Positions 14,548 through 21,686 of a DNA stretch of 22,115 nucleotides are shown one piece after another (within the stretch, counting starts at the first letter, position 1; every line of letters begins with the position of its first letter). The DNA is from Limnochordia bacterium (GTDB lineage Bacteria; Bacillota; Limnochordia; Darwinibacteriales; B1SED10-159). The stretch spans positions 1 to 22,115 of the forward strand of contig SLOZ01000076.1 of NCBI GenBank assembly GCA_007132255.1, read 5' to 3'. The translations under genes were made by a program, and so were the position numbers. The notes beneath the pieces are model-generated. The model worked only from the letters and a program-made list of their open reading frames with translations, made no database searches and was not told the origin of the DNA.

Positions 14548-14842
14548 AACGGGTGTATTAAGGTTTTGCGACCACCAAAGACCCAGCAAACCTGCGTTAC
14601 CCAGAGCCGAGCGGGGGCTGCTCCCAGTGCGAAGTGCTTTTGAACAGGAGTTTCTCCGAGTCGGATCGTTGACGAACGGCGTTGAAACCCGTCTGGGAAA
14701 CGGGTCTTCTTGGAGGGGGGTTGTCGTTCCGCATGCGAGCGGGCCAGACCACTCTCACTCTACCATGCTGGAATGCCACAAAAGGCGGTGGAATACCGCC
14801 TTTTTTCCTATATATTTCAACGAAAACTGAAGGTGAGACACT
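14548..14842 (+). other. Non-coding stretch before prmA, possible leader or small RNA
   Basis: This 295-base stretch holds no convincing gene. Open frames across it are Arg/Pro-rich, lack ribosome binding sites and match no family I know. It begins with CTAGAACGGGTGTATTAA, which resembles a decayed copy of the element end, and a weak promoter-like pair TCAACA (14533-14538), 17 bp, TATTAA (14556-14561). Local hairpins include CGTT-GACG-AACG near 14668-14679, and ACCCGT (14687-14692) with ACGGGT (14700-14705). It ends with a strong terminator (14781-14806) and the prmA ribosome binding site (AAGG 14830-14833). Candidates are the 3' part of the dnaK operon transcript, a small RNA, or a prmA leader. 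No known riboswitch or T-box signature was recognised. Confidence 0.45.
14781..14806 (+). terminator. Intrinsic terminator upstream of prmA
   Basis: AAAGGCGGT pairs with ACCGCCTTT around a GGAAT loop, 9 bp in all, and the T-run continues to 14806. This is a canonical + strand terminator. It is 504 bases after the dnaJ stop and 36 bases before the prmA ATG, so it either ends the dnaK operon (or a small RNA) or attenuates prmA transcription. Confidence 0.9.
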
Positions 14843-15757
14843 ATGGGTCAATGGTATGAGATTTCGGTGATGATTGGACGAGAGTGTGAAGACGCAGCCG
14901 GTGAGATCTTGATGGAACAGGGTGCAGCGGGCTACTCGGTGGAGGATCCTCGGCTAGCCGAAGCGGCCGATGTCCGGTGGGTAGGAGATTACTGGCCTGA
15001 TGTCTCCGACGATGGCACAATTGTACTCAAAGGTTACTTTTCATCACCGTTGGATGAGCGAGTATTAGCGACGATGGAAGCAAGGCTGCGCTCATTGGAA
15101 CAGTTCGGTCTCGAAGTGGGGTTTTTGGAGCTCAAAGCCGCCATCGTTGATGAAGAGGATTGGGCCCACGCGTGGAAGAAGCACTATCACACAGAAACAT
15201 ATGGACGTATCGTGATTCGCCCAGTCTGGGAAGACTTCGATGCCGATGAAGAGCAGTTCGTCATTGCCATGGACCCTGGCATGGCCTTTGGTACAGGAGG
15301 GCACCCGACTACTAGCATGTGCTTGTTAGCGCTGCAGGAACTGCCACTGCAAGGGCGCTCGCTATGGGATGTTGGCAGTGGATCGGGTATTCTCAGCTGC
15401 GCAGCGGGCAAACTAGGAGCGCACCCGATTACAGCTTGCGATATCGATCCCGTGGCCGTTGAGGCTAGCCGCGTGAACACTGCGCGCAATGGCGTGGAAG
15501 CTCATTGCATCCAGGGCGTTATCGAAGATCTTCACGACCAAGCCGACGTGATTGTGGCCAATATTATTGCCGACGTGATCGTTCCTATGATTGCCCAAAT
15601 CCCTGAGCGATTACTGCCAGGCGGCCACTACATCGCCAGCGGTATTATCGAGAACCGGGTTCCGGAGGTTCGCGAGGCGCTGCGCAGGGCGGGGATGAGT
15701 ATCGTCCAAGAATGGCAGCAGGGCGAGTGGTATTGCGTATTGGCTGCTCTCTGCTGA
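14843..15757 (+). CDS. prmA: Ribosomal protein L11 methyltransferase PrmA
   Basis: The 304-aa protein has an N-terminal substrate-recognition domain (WYEISVMIGRECEDAAGEIL, with YWPD and the EEDWAHAWKKHY segment). The class I methyltransferase domain has the PrmA hallmark DPGMAFGTGGHPTT (G150-T157), then the SAM-binding DVGSGSG (176-182), CDIDPVAVEAS and VANIIADVI. PrmA trimethylates ribosomal protein L11 at several amino groups. ATG 14843 has AAGG 9 nt upstream. It heads a run prmA-rsmE-mtaB-HIT that follows dnaJ in many Bacillota, but here a terminator and two repeat elements separate it from dnaJ. There is little room for an independent promoter between terminator and start. Confidence 0.97.
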   Translation: MGQWYEISVMIGRECEDAAGEILMEQGAAGYSVEDPRLAEAADVRWVGDYWPDVSDDGTIVLKGYFSSPLDERVLATMEARLRSLEQFGLEVGFLELKAAIVDEEDWAHAWKKHYHTETYGRIVIRPVWEDFDADEEQFVIAMDPGMAFGTGGHPTTSMCLLALQELPLQGRSLWDVGSGSGILSCAAGKLGAHPITACDIDPVAVEASRVNTARNGVEAHCIQGVIEDLHDQADVIVANIIADVIVPMIAQIPERLLPGGHYIASGIIENRVPEVREALRRAGMSIVQEWQQGEWYCVLAALC

Positions 15758-15772
15758 AGAGGAGGTGGGTGT

Positions 15773-16537
15773 ATGCCGCGCTATTTTGTTTCCGGTGATG
15801 CAAAACAAGATGATGTTATATTGGTGACAGGCGCTGATGCGCTGCATATGATGCAATCGCAGAGGATGCGGGTAGGTGATACGGTGGATGTTGTGGTCGA
15901 TGGAGAGGGTGTCTATTCCGTGGTTATAACCGCTTTCGAAAACTCCACAGTGGTCACGAAGATCCTAGAGCGATTGACCGAACAGCGAGATTCGCCTATT
16001 CAGATTGTTCTTTACCAAGGCATTGCTAAAGGTGAACGGATGGACATCGCTGTCCAGAAAACCACAGAATTAGGGACGTTCGAAATTGTGCCGTTCTTTT
16101 CTCAAACCTGCGTGGTCCGGCTGGATGAACGCAAGGCACGGAAGCGCCAGGAGCGCTGGCAGCGGATAGCCCACGAAGCGGCGAAACAGTGTCTCCGAGA
16201 CACTGTTCCAACGGTTCGCCATCCGATCCCATTCACCACGGTGGTGAACGAGGTGGGTGATGGACTCCATGATCTAGTGGTTTTTCCCTACGAACGGGAA
16301 ACCGCGCACTTTGTCAGCGACATCGATGTGCATGCTCCAAAGAGCGTAGCTGTGATCATTGGGCCCGAAGGTGGATTCTCAGGTCCTGAAGGCGAACAGT
16401 TAGTAGCCGCTGGTGCAACGGTCATCTCGTTAGGGCCGCGAATTCTGCGAACAGAAACAGCAGGAGTGGTAGCCTTGAGTCTGGTGGGAGCGCGGTTTGG
16501 TGATCTGGATAGAAAGGTTGAACGATCAAATGGCTGA
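15773..16537 (+). CDS. rsmE: 16S rRNA (uracil1498-N3)-methyltransferase RsmE
   Basis: The 254-aa protein matches the RsmE size and layout: an N-terminal PUA-like domain (HMMQSQRMRVGDTVDVV) and a C-terminal SPOUT methyltransferase. Diagnostic motifs are QGIAKGERMDIAVQKTTELG, GPEGGF at 197-202 and LGPRILRTETA at 220-230, which form the knotted SAM site. It methylates N3 of U1498 in 16S rRNA. One variation is seen: the helix usually written AAEQSGR reads AAKQCLRD. The ATG is well supported by GGAGG ending 7 nt upstream, and the gap to prmA is 15 bases. The end overlaps mtaB by 8 bases. Confidence 0.96.
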   Translation: MPRYFVSGDAKQDDVILVTGADALHMMQSQRMRVGDTVDVVVDGEGVYSVVITAFENSTVVTKILERLTEQRDSPIQIVLYQGIAKGERMDIAVQKTTELGTFEIVPFFSQTCVVRLDERKARKRQERWQRIAHEAAKQCLRDTVPTVRHPIPFTTVVNEVGDGLHDLVVFPYERETAHFVSDIDVHAPKSVAVIIGPEGGFSGPEGEQLVAAGATVISLGPRILRTETAGVVALSLVGARFGDLDRKVERSNG

Positions 16538-17864
16538 TAATGGTGTTATCAAAAGGGCAGCTATCCATACATTGGGCTGCAAAGTGAACCAATATGACTC
16601 CGATGCAGTAGGTGAACTGTTTGCAGCGGCTGGCTATCGGTTGGTGGACTTTCACGAGGAAGCAGATGTCTACATTGTCAACACATGTACCGTCACCAGC
16701 CTTGGCGACAAGAAATCGCGACAAATGGTGCGGCGAGCCAGGCGGCGAAATCCTAACGCGAAAGTTGTTATGATGGGCTGTTTCGCGCAGGCGTCTCCCG
16801 AGGAGGCCGCTAACGTGGAAGGCGTTAACTTGGTGCTAGGTACTGACCAGCGGCAGGGTGTGGTGGAGCTAGTGGAGGCGCTGGCGGTCCAGGAGACCCA
16901 AATGTTGGTACACCCGATCTTCGACGTGACGACCTTTGAGGAACTGTCGGTGCGAAAGGGTTCCGGGCGAACACGAGCTGTGCTGAAAATTCAGGATGGG
17001 TGCAATGAATTCTGCACCTACTGCAAAATCCCCTTCGCCCGAGGTCGTTCTCGAAGCCGAGATCCTGAACAGGTTCTAGAACAGGCAGCGGTTTTGGGCG
17101 AACAGGGCTTTGCCGAAATTGTCCTGACAGGGATTCATCTAGGAGCGTATGGGTTGGATCTGGAGGTAGAAACAAGCTTAGCCCAGGTTATGAAGAGAAT
17201 TGCGGACGAGACGCCAGTGAAGCGACTGCGCCTGAGTTCTATTGACCCCGATAAAATCACTGATGACCTGCTGCGGATCATCAGTACCACCCCCCAGATT
17301 TGTCGCCATTTGCATATACCTCTGCAGAGCGGCAGTGCCAGTGTTCTTCAGCGGATGCGGCGCAATTATACGGCTTCGCAATACGATAGCATTCTGAAAC
17401 GTGTTCGCCAGTGGATACCCGATGCAGCCATTACAACCGATGTGATTGTCGGATTCCCTGGCGAAACGGACGCTGAGTTCATGGAAACCGTGGAGTTCGT
17501 GAACCAGGCCGATTTCACGCGCTTACATGTGTTTCCGTTTTCAGCACGGCAGGGCACACCGGCAGCAAAGATGGCGGATCAGATTCCTAAGGCGGTTAGG
17601 ACACGGCGCGCTGGGGAACTTATGGATCTTGGAAAACGACTCAGTCAACGCTGGCATGAGACGTTCATCGGCCGAGAGGTGGCAGTTCTTGTGGAACAGA
17701 GCAGTGAGGGATGTTTAACCGGGTTTACAGACCAGTATGTGCGAGTTCTAGGAACACCAAGCACCCAGTCCCCAGCGGCGCAAACCGGACAGATAGTTGA
17801 GGTGCAGGTTATCGAGGCCGACTATGAAGGCGTGGCAGGAATTTTGTGCTCTTCAGGGAAGTAG
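16530..17864 (+). CDS. mtaB: tRNA (N6-L-threonylcarbamoyladenosine(37)-C2)-methylthiotransferase MtaB
   Basis: From ATG 16530 the protein has 444 aa and all three MTTase domains. The N-terminal UPF0004 domain has C17 (HTLGCKVNQYDS), C53 (NTCTV) and C84 (MGCFAQ) for the auxiliary 4Fe-4S cluster. The radical SAM domain has C158-x3-C162-x2-C165 (CNEFCTYC). A C-terminal TRAM domain begins near VAVLVEQ. HTLGCKVNQ and the IPFARGRSRSR run are typical of MtaB rather than MiaB or RimO. It converts t6A37 to ms2t6A in tRNAs decoding ANN codons. A longer frame opens at 16497, but ATG 16530 has AAAGG about 12 nt upstream and gives the usual 8-base coupling overlap with rsmE. Confidence 0.95.
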   Translation: MADNGVIKRAAIHTLGCKVNQYDSDAVGELFAAAGYRLVDFHEEADVYIVNTCTVTSLGDKKSRQMVRRARRRNPNAKVVMMGCFAQASPEEAANVEGVNLVLGTDQRQGVVELVEALAVQETQMLVHPIFDVTTFEELSVRKGSGRTRAVLKIQDGCNEFCTYCKIPFARGRSRSRDPEQVLEQAAVLGEQGFAEIVLTGIHLGAYGLDLEVETSLAQVMKRIADETPVKRLRLSSIDPDKITDDLLRIISTTPQICRHLHIPLQSGSASVLQRMRRNYTASQYDSILKRVRQWIPDAAITTDVIVGFPGETDAEFMETVEFVNQADFTRLHVFPFSARQGTPAAKMADQIPKAVRTRRAGELMDLGKRLSQRWHETFIGREVAVLVEQSSEGCLTGFTDQYVRVLGTPSTQSPAAQTGQIVEVQVIEADYEGVAGILCSSGK

Positions 17865-17889
17865 TAAGTAGGGAAGGGGGTGGCAGGAC

Positions 17890-18234
17890 ATGGCCCAGGA
17901 TTGTATTTTCTGCAAGATCGCAGCGGGAGACATTGAGGCTGATGTAGTACTGGAGAATGATCACATCATCGCGTTTCGCGATACTCATCCCGCGGCGCCG
18001 ACGCATATCTTGGTCATCCCCAAAAAGCATATTCCTAGTTTGACCAAGGCTGAGCTGGCGGATGTTGATGTTCTTGGTGCCCTGCAATTGGCCGCTGCGA
18101 GGCTTGCGCAGGAGCAGGGGCTGGAGAATGGTTACCGAGTGGTTACCAACTGCGGCGAAGATGGCGGTCAATCTGTACCACATCTGCACTATCATCTCTT
18201 GGGAGGCCGCAACTTGACATGGCCTCCGGGATAA
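17890..18234 (+). CDS. HIT family (HINT-type) nucleotide hydrolase
   Basis: The 114-aa protein is a HINT-like HIT protein. It begins with DCIFCKI (C5, C8, the usual zinc pair) and AGDI. HPAAPTHILVIPKKHI follows, and the catalytic histidine triad PHLHYHLLGGR has H98, H100 and H102. The Trp-Pro C-terminus is typical of the HINT branch. Family members hydrolyse purine nucleoside phosphoramidates and related AMP conjugates; the natural substrate in Bacillota is unclear. GGGGGTG about 8 nt upstream supports the ATG. It closes the prmA-rsmE-mtaB run and is followed by the rpsU promoter 6 bases after the stop. Confidence 0.93.
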   Translation: MAQDCIFCKIAAGDIEADVVLENDHIIAFRDTHPAAPTHILVIPKKHIPSLTKAELADVDVLGALQLAAARLAQEQGLENGYRVVTNCGEDGGQSVPHLHYHLLGGRNLTWPPG

Positions 18235-18239
18235 AAGAA

Positions 18240-18268
18240 TTGACCAGCATGGAGTGATAGTTTATAAT
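18240..18268 (+). promoter_or_regulatory. Sigma-A-type promoter of rpsU
   Basis: TTGACC (18240-18245, 5 of 6), a 17-bp spacer and a perfect TATAAT (18263-18268). The expected start near 18275 gives a leader of about 40 nt before rpsU. Among the promoters I could see in this window, this one is closest to consensus. Confidence 0.9.
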
Positions 18269-18315
18269 GAGTTTGAGACTTTCTCAAGTGTTGGTTGCGG
18301 AGGGAGGGATATCCT

Positions 18316-18492
18316 GTGGCAGAAATCAAAGTAGGTAAAAGTGAGTCCCTCGACCAGGCTCTGCGACGTTTCAAAAAGCAGATGCGTATGTCTGGAGTAT
18401 TGTCAGAGGTGCGAAAGCGGGAACACTATGATAAGCCTAGTGTAAAGCGCAAGAAGAAATCCGAAGCGGCGCGCAAGCGCAAATTCCGCTAA
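18316..18492 (+). CDS. rpsU: 30S ribosomal protein S21
   Basis: From GTG 18316 the product has 58 aa, the normal S21 size, and closely follows the Bacillus pattern. It has KSESLDQALRRFKKQ near the start, SEVRKREHYDKPSVKRKKK in the middle and SEAARKRKFR at the end. S21 is a small-subunit protein near the anti-Shine-Dalgarno region, and helps initiation. The frame is open from 18295, but AGGGAGG (18301-18307) ends 8 nt before GTG 18316 and the family starts there. It has its own promoter and terminator, so it forms a single-gene unit. The yqeY gene that often follows in Bacillus is absent. Confidence 0.97.
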   Translation: MAEIKVGKSESLDQALRRFKKQMRMSGVLSEVRKREHYDKPSVKRKKKSEAARKRKFR

Positions 18493-18500
18493 GAACAAGG

Positions 18501-18532
18501 GCTCGATATCATCATGATGTCGAGCTTTTTTT
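18501..18532 (+). terminator. Intrinsic terminator of rpsU
   Basis: GCTCGATATCAT pairs with ATGATGTCGAGC (one T-G wobble) over nearly its whole length, followed by seven T residues. It starts 8 bases after the rpsU stop and ends 31 bases before the probable nfeD start. Confidence 0.93.
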
Positions 18533-18563
18533 CAAATTGTTTTTTTAGAAAGTGGTGAATGCA

Positions 18564-19886
18564 GTGAAAAGTCTTGAGAAGCTGCTGTATGCTGCAATGG
18601 TCTTGTTTTTGATCCTGGCTTTCCTTCCGGAGTCGGGCGCAGCAGCCCCTTCACCAGAGAAGGTGTACATTCTGCCGATCGAAGGGGCGATTGAACCAGG
18701 GTTGGCCGCCTTCGTCGCTCGAATCCTCCGTGAGGCTGAAGAAAATAATGCTGCTGTTGTTCTCAAGGTGAACACCTTTGGCGGACGCGTGGATGCGGCT
18801 ACCAATATTCGTGATTTGATCATTCGGATGGACATGCCAGTCATAGCGTTTGTGTCGGAACGAGCATGGTCAGCCGGAGCTCTGATCACCATGGCAGCTC
18901 CGAAGGTGGCCATGGCGCCCGGGAGCAGTATTGGAGCAGCCGAACCAGTGCCCATGGACGAGAAGACCGTCTCGGCTCTGCGAGCCGAGTTCGAGTCTAC
19001 GGCTGAGCGGGCTGGGCGTGATCCTAGGATCGCGGCCGCGATGGTCGATGCTGACATCGTCATTGAGGACTTGGTCGAAGCTGACAAGATCTTGACACTG
19101 CGTGCTGTACAGGCTGTGGAGCTAGGGGTGGCAGATGTTTTGGCTGTAACCCTCGAGGAAGTACTGGAGTTTTTTGATTTGGCAGACCTGCCCATTGAGG
19201 AAAAAACGCCGAATTGGTCGGAAGTCCTGGCTCGTTGGATCACGGAACCGACCATCAGTTCACTGTTGTTAACGATCGGCTTCATCGGACTAATCTATGA
19301 AGTTACGACGATGGATTGGGGGGTGCCGGGAACAGCAGGTTTGATCGCATTGGTTCTGTTTTTTGGTGGTCACATGGTTGCGGGCTTGGCTGGTTGGGAG
19401 ACTGTTATCCTGTTTCTGGTCGGAATGATTTTGTTAATGGTTGAGATTTTTATCATACCGGGATTTGGTGTTGCCGGTGCTTTGGGTTTGATTGGAATTC
19501 TGGCCAGTATTGGTATGGCCTTTGGGAGTGTGCTATCAGCCTTGACGAGTTTATCCATTGCTTTGGCCGCTGCGGTGCTCTTTATTGCTGTTTTTTGGAA
19601 ACGATTTACCCGATCAGGTGCTTGGCGCAAGTTAGTGCTGGCCACGCGCGAGGACAAGGAATTGGGCTATCGTGGTCCTAAGGTGTATACCGATCTTGTT
19701 GGGAAACGAGGAGTCACGTTGACACCCCTTCGTCCTTCGGGCACGGTTATTATCGAAGGTGATCGCTATGATGTGGTATCTGATGGAGGCTTCTTAGCTA
19801 GCGATGTATCGATAATCGTCACAAAGATAGAAGGAACTCGGGTCGTGGTCAGGGAATTGACAAGTGAGGAGAACGAAAATAGCTAA
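18564..19886 (+). CDS. NfeD-family membrane protein with ClpP-like domain (YqeZ type)
   Basis: The 440-aa protein begins with a signal peptide (KLLYAAMVLFLILAFLPESGAAA). A ClpP/SppA-like domain follows (YILPIEGAIEPGLAAFV, NTFGGRVDAA, AWSAGALITMAA), then about four to six membrane helices from about residue 230, and a C-terminal OB-fold NfeD domain (LVGKRGVTLTPLRPSGTVIIEG). This is the long NfeD1b form that accompanies flotillin-like genes and is thought to work with FloA in membrane microdomains. The serine nucleophile position is S103 (WSAGA). The residue 41 positions later, where the archaeal relative PH1510 has its catalytic lysine by my recollection, is E144, so proteolysis is doubtful. 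The start is GTG 18564, with AAGTGGTG upstream; GTG 18552 would add 4 residues. It is 18 bases from floA. Confidence 0.9.
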   Translation: MKSLEKLLYAAMVLFLILAFLPESGAAAPSPEKVYILPIEGAIEPGLAAFVARILREAEENNAAVVLKVNTFGGRVDAATNIRDLIIRMDMPVIAFVSERAWSAGALITMAAPKVAMAPGSSIGAAEPVPMDEKTVSALRAEFESTAERAGRDPRIAAAMVDADIVIEDLVEADKILTLRAVQAVELGVADVLAVTLEEVLEFFDLADLPIEEKTPNWSEVLARWITEPTISSLLLTIGFIGLIYEVTTMDWGVPGTAGLIALVLFFGGHMVAGLAGWETVILFLVGMILLMVEIFIIPGFGVAGALGLIGILASIGMAFGSVLSALTSLSIALAAAVLFIAVFWKRFTRSGAWRKLVLATREDKELGYRGPKVYTDLVGKRGVTLTPLRPSGTVIIEGDRYDVVSDGGFLASDVSIIVTKIEGTRVVVRELTSEENENS

Positions 19887-19904
19887 ACGTGAGGAGTGAC
19901 ATGA

Positions 19905-20903
19905 ATGGATCTCGTATTTGCCGGTTTGCCGTTTGTTCTGATTGTCATTGCGCTGCTAATTTTCTTCAGTTTTGTTCCGATAGGACTGTGGATATCCGCT
20001 TTAGCAGCCGGAGTGAACGTTGGGATCTTTACGTTGATTGGTATGCGCTTGCGGCGGGTTATTCCTGCCCGTATCATCATTCCAATGATCAAGGCGCAGA
20101 AGGCTGGACTGGAAGTAGCCATTGACAAGCTGGAAGCCCACTATTTGGCAGGCGGCGATGTCAATCGGGTGGTGGACGCCCTCGTGGCAGCCCACCGTGC
20201 CGACATTGCCTTGGGCTTTGAACGAGCTGCCGCTATCGATCTAGCTGGTCGTAATGTTTTGGAAGCGGTTCAGATGAGTGTTAATCCAAAGGTTATTGAG
20301 ACCCCGGTCGTTGCTGCAGTGGCCAAGAACGGTATCGAACTTAAGGTTAAGGCGCGAGTGACGGTGCGGGCTAACATTGACCGCCTCGTTGGTGGGGCCG
20401 GCGAGCAGACGATTATTGCCCGTGTTGGTGAAGGTATTGTTACCACGGTGGGATCAGGCGAAACGCACAAAGATGTCCTGGAGAATCCTGACCGGATTTC
20501 TCAGATGGTTTTGTCCAAAGGTCTTGATGCGGGGACGGCGTTCGAAATTCTGTCCATTGACATTGCTGACGTAGATGTAGGTCGTAACATTGGCGCTCGT
20601 CTGCAGATGGATCAGGCGGAAGCTGACAAGAACATTGCTCAGGCCAAAGCAGCAGAACGGCGCTTCGCGGCCTTGGCCCGTGAGCAGGAGATGAAGGCCA
20701 GCGTCCAAGAGATGAGAGCTCGCGTCGTCGAGGCCGAAGCCGAGGTTCCACGGGCTATGGCCCAAGCACTGCGAGATGGGAATTTGGGCGTTATGGACTA
20801 TTACAATATGCGCAATGTTGTCGCTGATACGGAAATGCGAGAGTCGATTGGTTCGTCCGGCGACCAGGAGTCGACCGAAAAGGGCGAAGACCTTTCAAAA
20901 TAA
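19905..20903 (+). CDS. floA: Flotillin-like protein FloA
   Basis: The 332-aa protein matches FloA (YqfA). An N-terminal membrane hairpin (about residues 6-50) is followed by RRVIPARIIIPMIKAQKAGL. Then comes the conserved SPFH-like region (LEAHYLAGGDVNRVVDALVAAHRADI, NPKVIETPVVAAVAKNGIELKVKARVTVRANI, GGAGEQTIIARVGEGIVTTVGS). A helical region with repeated Ala-Glu follows (about 235-290), and a polar acidic tail ends it. FloA scaffolds functional membrane microdomains and affects membrane fluidity and envelope enzymes. ATG 19905 has GAGGAG ending 8 nt upstream. The adjacent ATG at 19901 is out of frame. It follows nfeD directly, as in Bacillus. Confidence 0.97.
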   Translation: MDLVFAGLPFVLIVIALLIFFSFVPIGLWISALAAGVNVGIFTLIGMRLRRVIPARIIIPMIKAQKAGLEVAIDKLEAHYLAGGDVNRVVDALVAAHRADIALGFERAAAIDLAGRNVLEAVQMSVNPKVIETPVVAAVAKNGIELKVKARVTVRANIDRLVGGAGEQTIIARVGEGIVTTVGSGETHKDVLENPDRISQMVLSKGLDAGTAFEILSIDIADVDVGRNIGARLQMDQAEADKNIAQAKAAERRFAALAREQEMKASVQEMRARVVEAEAEVPRAMAQALRDGNLGVMDYYNMRNVVADTEMRESIGSSGDQESTEKGEDLSK

Positions 20904-20931
20904 GGGCGTGACGTCCTGAGGAGGGAGCCAC

Positions 20932-21480
20932 TTGGAATTTCTAGTTCCCATTCTGATATTGCTTTACGTCATCGCCTCCGTTGTGACTGCAGTGATGAAG
21001 GCAGCTGGAGGGGGTGCGACCAGCCAAAAAGGGCGGCCGTCGATGCAGCCGACACCGAGCGAAACAGAGGGCGGTGGCATCCAAGAAGAGCAGCCAAATC
21101 CCCAAGGCCGCAGAGTCGTCGTTGAAACAACGAGTCCCGTCGGGGGCCCGACCATGATCTGGGATGACCAGCCGGAAGAAGTCCCGGCCCAGGAGGACGC
21201 CGAGACTGTCTCTGCGACGCAGCAGATGCCCAGCGATGATGCGCAAGAGTACTCTTGGACGTATGGGACTGATGAAGAGACCATTGAAGCCGATGACCTG
21301 GACGAAGAATTCGAGGACGATTGGACTCGTGAGCGACCGGTCAAGGAACGGCGGTCTGCAGCAAGGATGAAGCGGCACCCGGTGTTCGGAACGATGAACC
21401 GCCGGCGCTTAGTCGAGGGCGTTATCTGGGGCGAGGTTTTGAAACCGCCAAGAAGTCAACGTCCTTGGCCTAAGCGATAG
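20932..21480 (+). CDS. Hypothetical acidic membrane-anchored protein after floA
   Basis: I do not recognise a named family. The 182-aa product has one N-terminal membrane segment (about residues 3-23, FLVPILILLYVIASVVTAVM). A long low-complexity part rich in Pro, Gln, Glu and Asp spans about 28-135. A basic patch (VKERRSAARMKRH) and a short conserved-looking C-terminus follow (RRRLVEGVIWGEVLKPPRSQRPW). The ending resembles the GIIxSEILGPPRAxRP tail of small uncharacterised proteins next to floA in other Bacillota. The start is TTG 20932, with GAGGAGGG ending about 7 nt upstream. Topology suggests a short outside or membrane N-terminus and a cytoplasmic tail. The spacing of 28 bases after floA suggests co-transcription and a role linked to the NfeD-FloA system. 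Confidence 0.78.
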   Translation: MEFLVPILILLYVIASVVTAVMKAAGGGATSQKGRPSMQPTPSETEGGGIQEEQPNPQGRRVVVETTSPVGGPTMIWDDQPEEVPAQEDAETVSATQQMPSDDAQEYSWTYGTDEETIEADDLDEEFEDDWTRERPVKERRSAARMKRHPVFGTMNRRRLVEGVIWGEVLKPPRSQRPWPKR

Positions 21481-21499
21481 ATGCATGATGTACGTGGTC

Positions 21500-21528
21500 G
21501 GTCGGCATCGAGGAATCGGATGCCGACC
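21500..21528 (+). terminator. Hairpin after the floA operon, possible weak terminator
   Basis: GGTCGGCATC pairs perfectly with GATGCCGACC (10 bp) around a 9-nt loop, 19 bases after the last stop of the nfeD-floA group. The following TATCTTCGTCT is only modestly T-rich, so it is an imperfect terminator. Its position at the end of the gene run supports that role. Confidence 0.5.
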
Positions 21529-21608
21529 TATCTTCGTCTGCGACATTGGGCCTTTGACGGTTACGATTGGATTGGACGGGATTGTCTGCGCGAAATTCGG
21601 GCAAGGCA

Positions 21609-21637
21609 TTGTAAGGCTTTGTCCGGACTGATATAAT
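21609..21637 (+). promoter_or_regulatory. Promoter of the Gfo/Idh/MocA gene
   Basis: TTGTAA (21609-21614, 4 of 6), a 17-bp spacer and TATAAT (21632-21637), with TG at 21629-21630 giving an extended -10. The expected start near 21644 gives a leader of about 43 nt. Confidence 0.8.
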
Positions 21638-21686
21638 AATGATTGAGATTCTGTAAACCAGGATGAACACATTAAGGAGGATAACG

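Noticed and set aside
14738..14747. AGCGGGCCAG, identical to a stretch of E. coli 6S RNA
   Set aside because: Only 10 bases match, and it sits near the 3' terminator rather than in a 5' arm with a matching central bubble; probably chance.
14781..14806. T-box-like GGTGGAATACCGC string before prmA
   Set aside because: It differs from the T-box consensus (GGGTGGNACCGCG) by an insertion and is fully explained by the terminator stem. No stem I features were found, and prmA is not an amino-acid or tRNA-ligase gene.
14438..14830. 130-codon open frame on the + strand in the dnaJ-prmA gap
   Set aside because: It runs through the palindromic element and the terminator, is rich in Arg, Pro and His, has no good ribosome binding site and resembles no family.
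14597..14851. 84-codon open frame on the minus strand over the same gap
   Set aside because: It crosses the terminator and the prmA start, has low-complexity composition and no ribosome site; treated as chance.
18202..18227. GGAGGCC ... GGCCTCC inverted repeat at the end of the HIT gene
   Set aside because: Considered as a terminator, but the loop is 12 nt, no T-run follows and most of it is coding (PHLHYHLLGGR onward).
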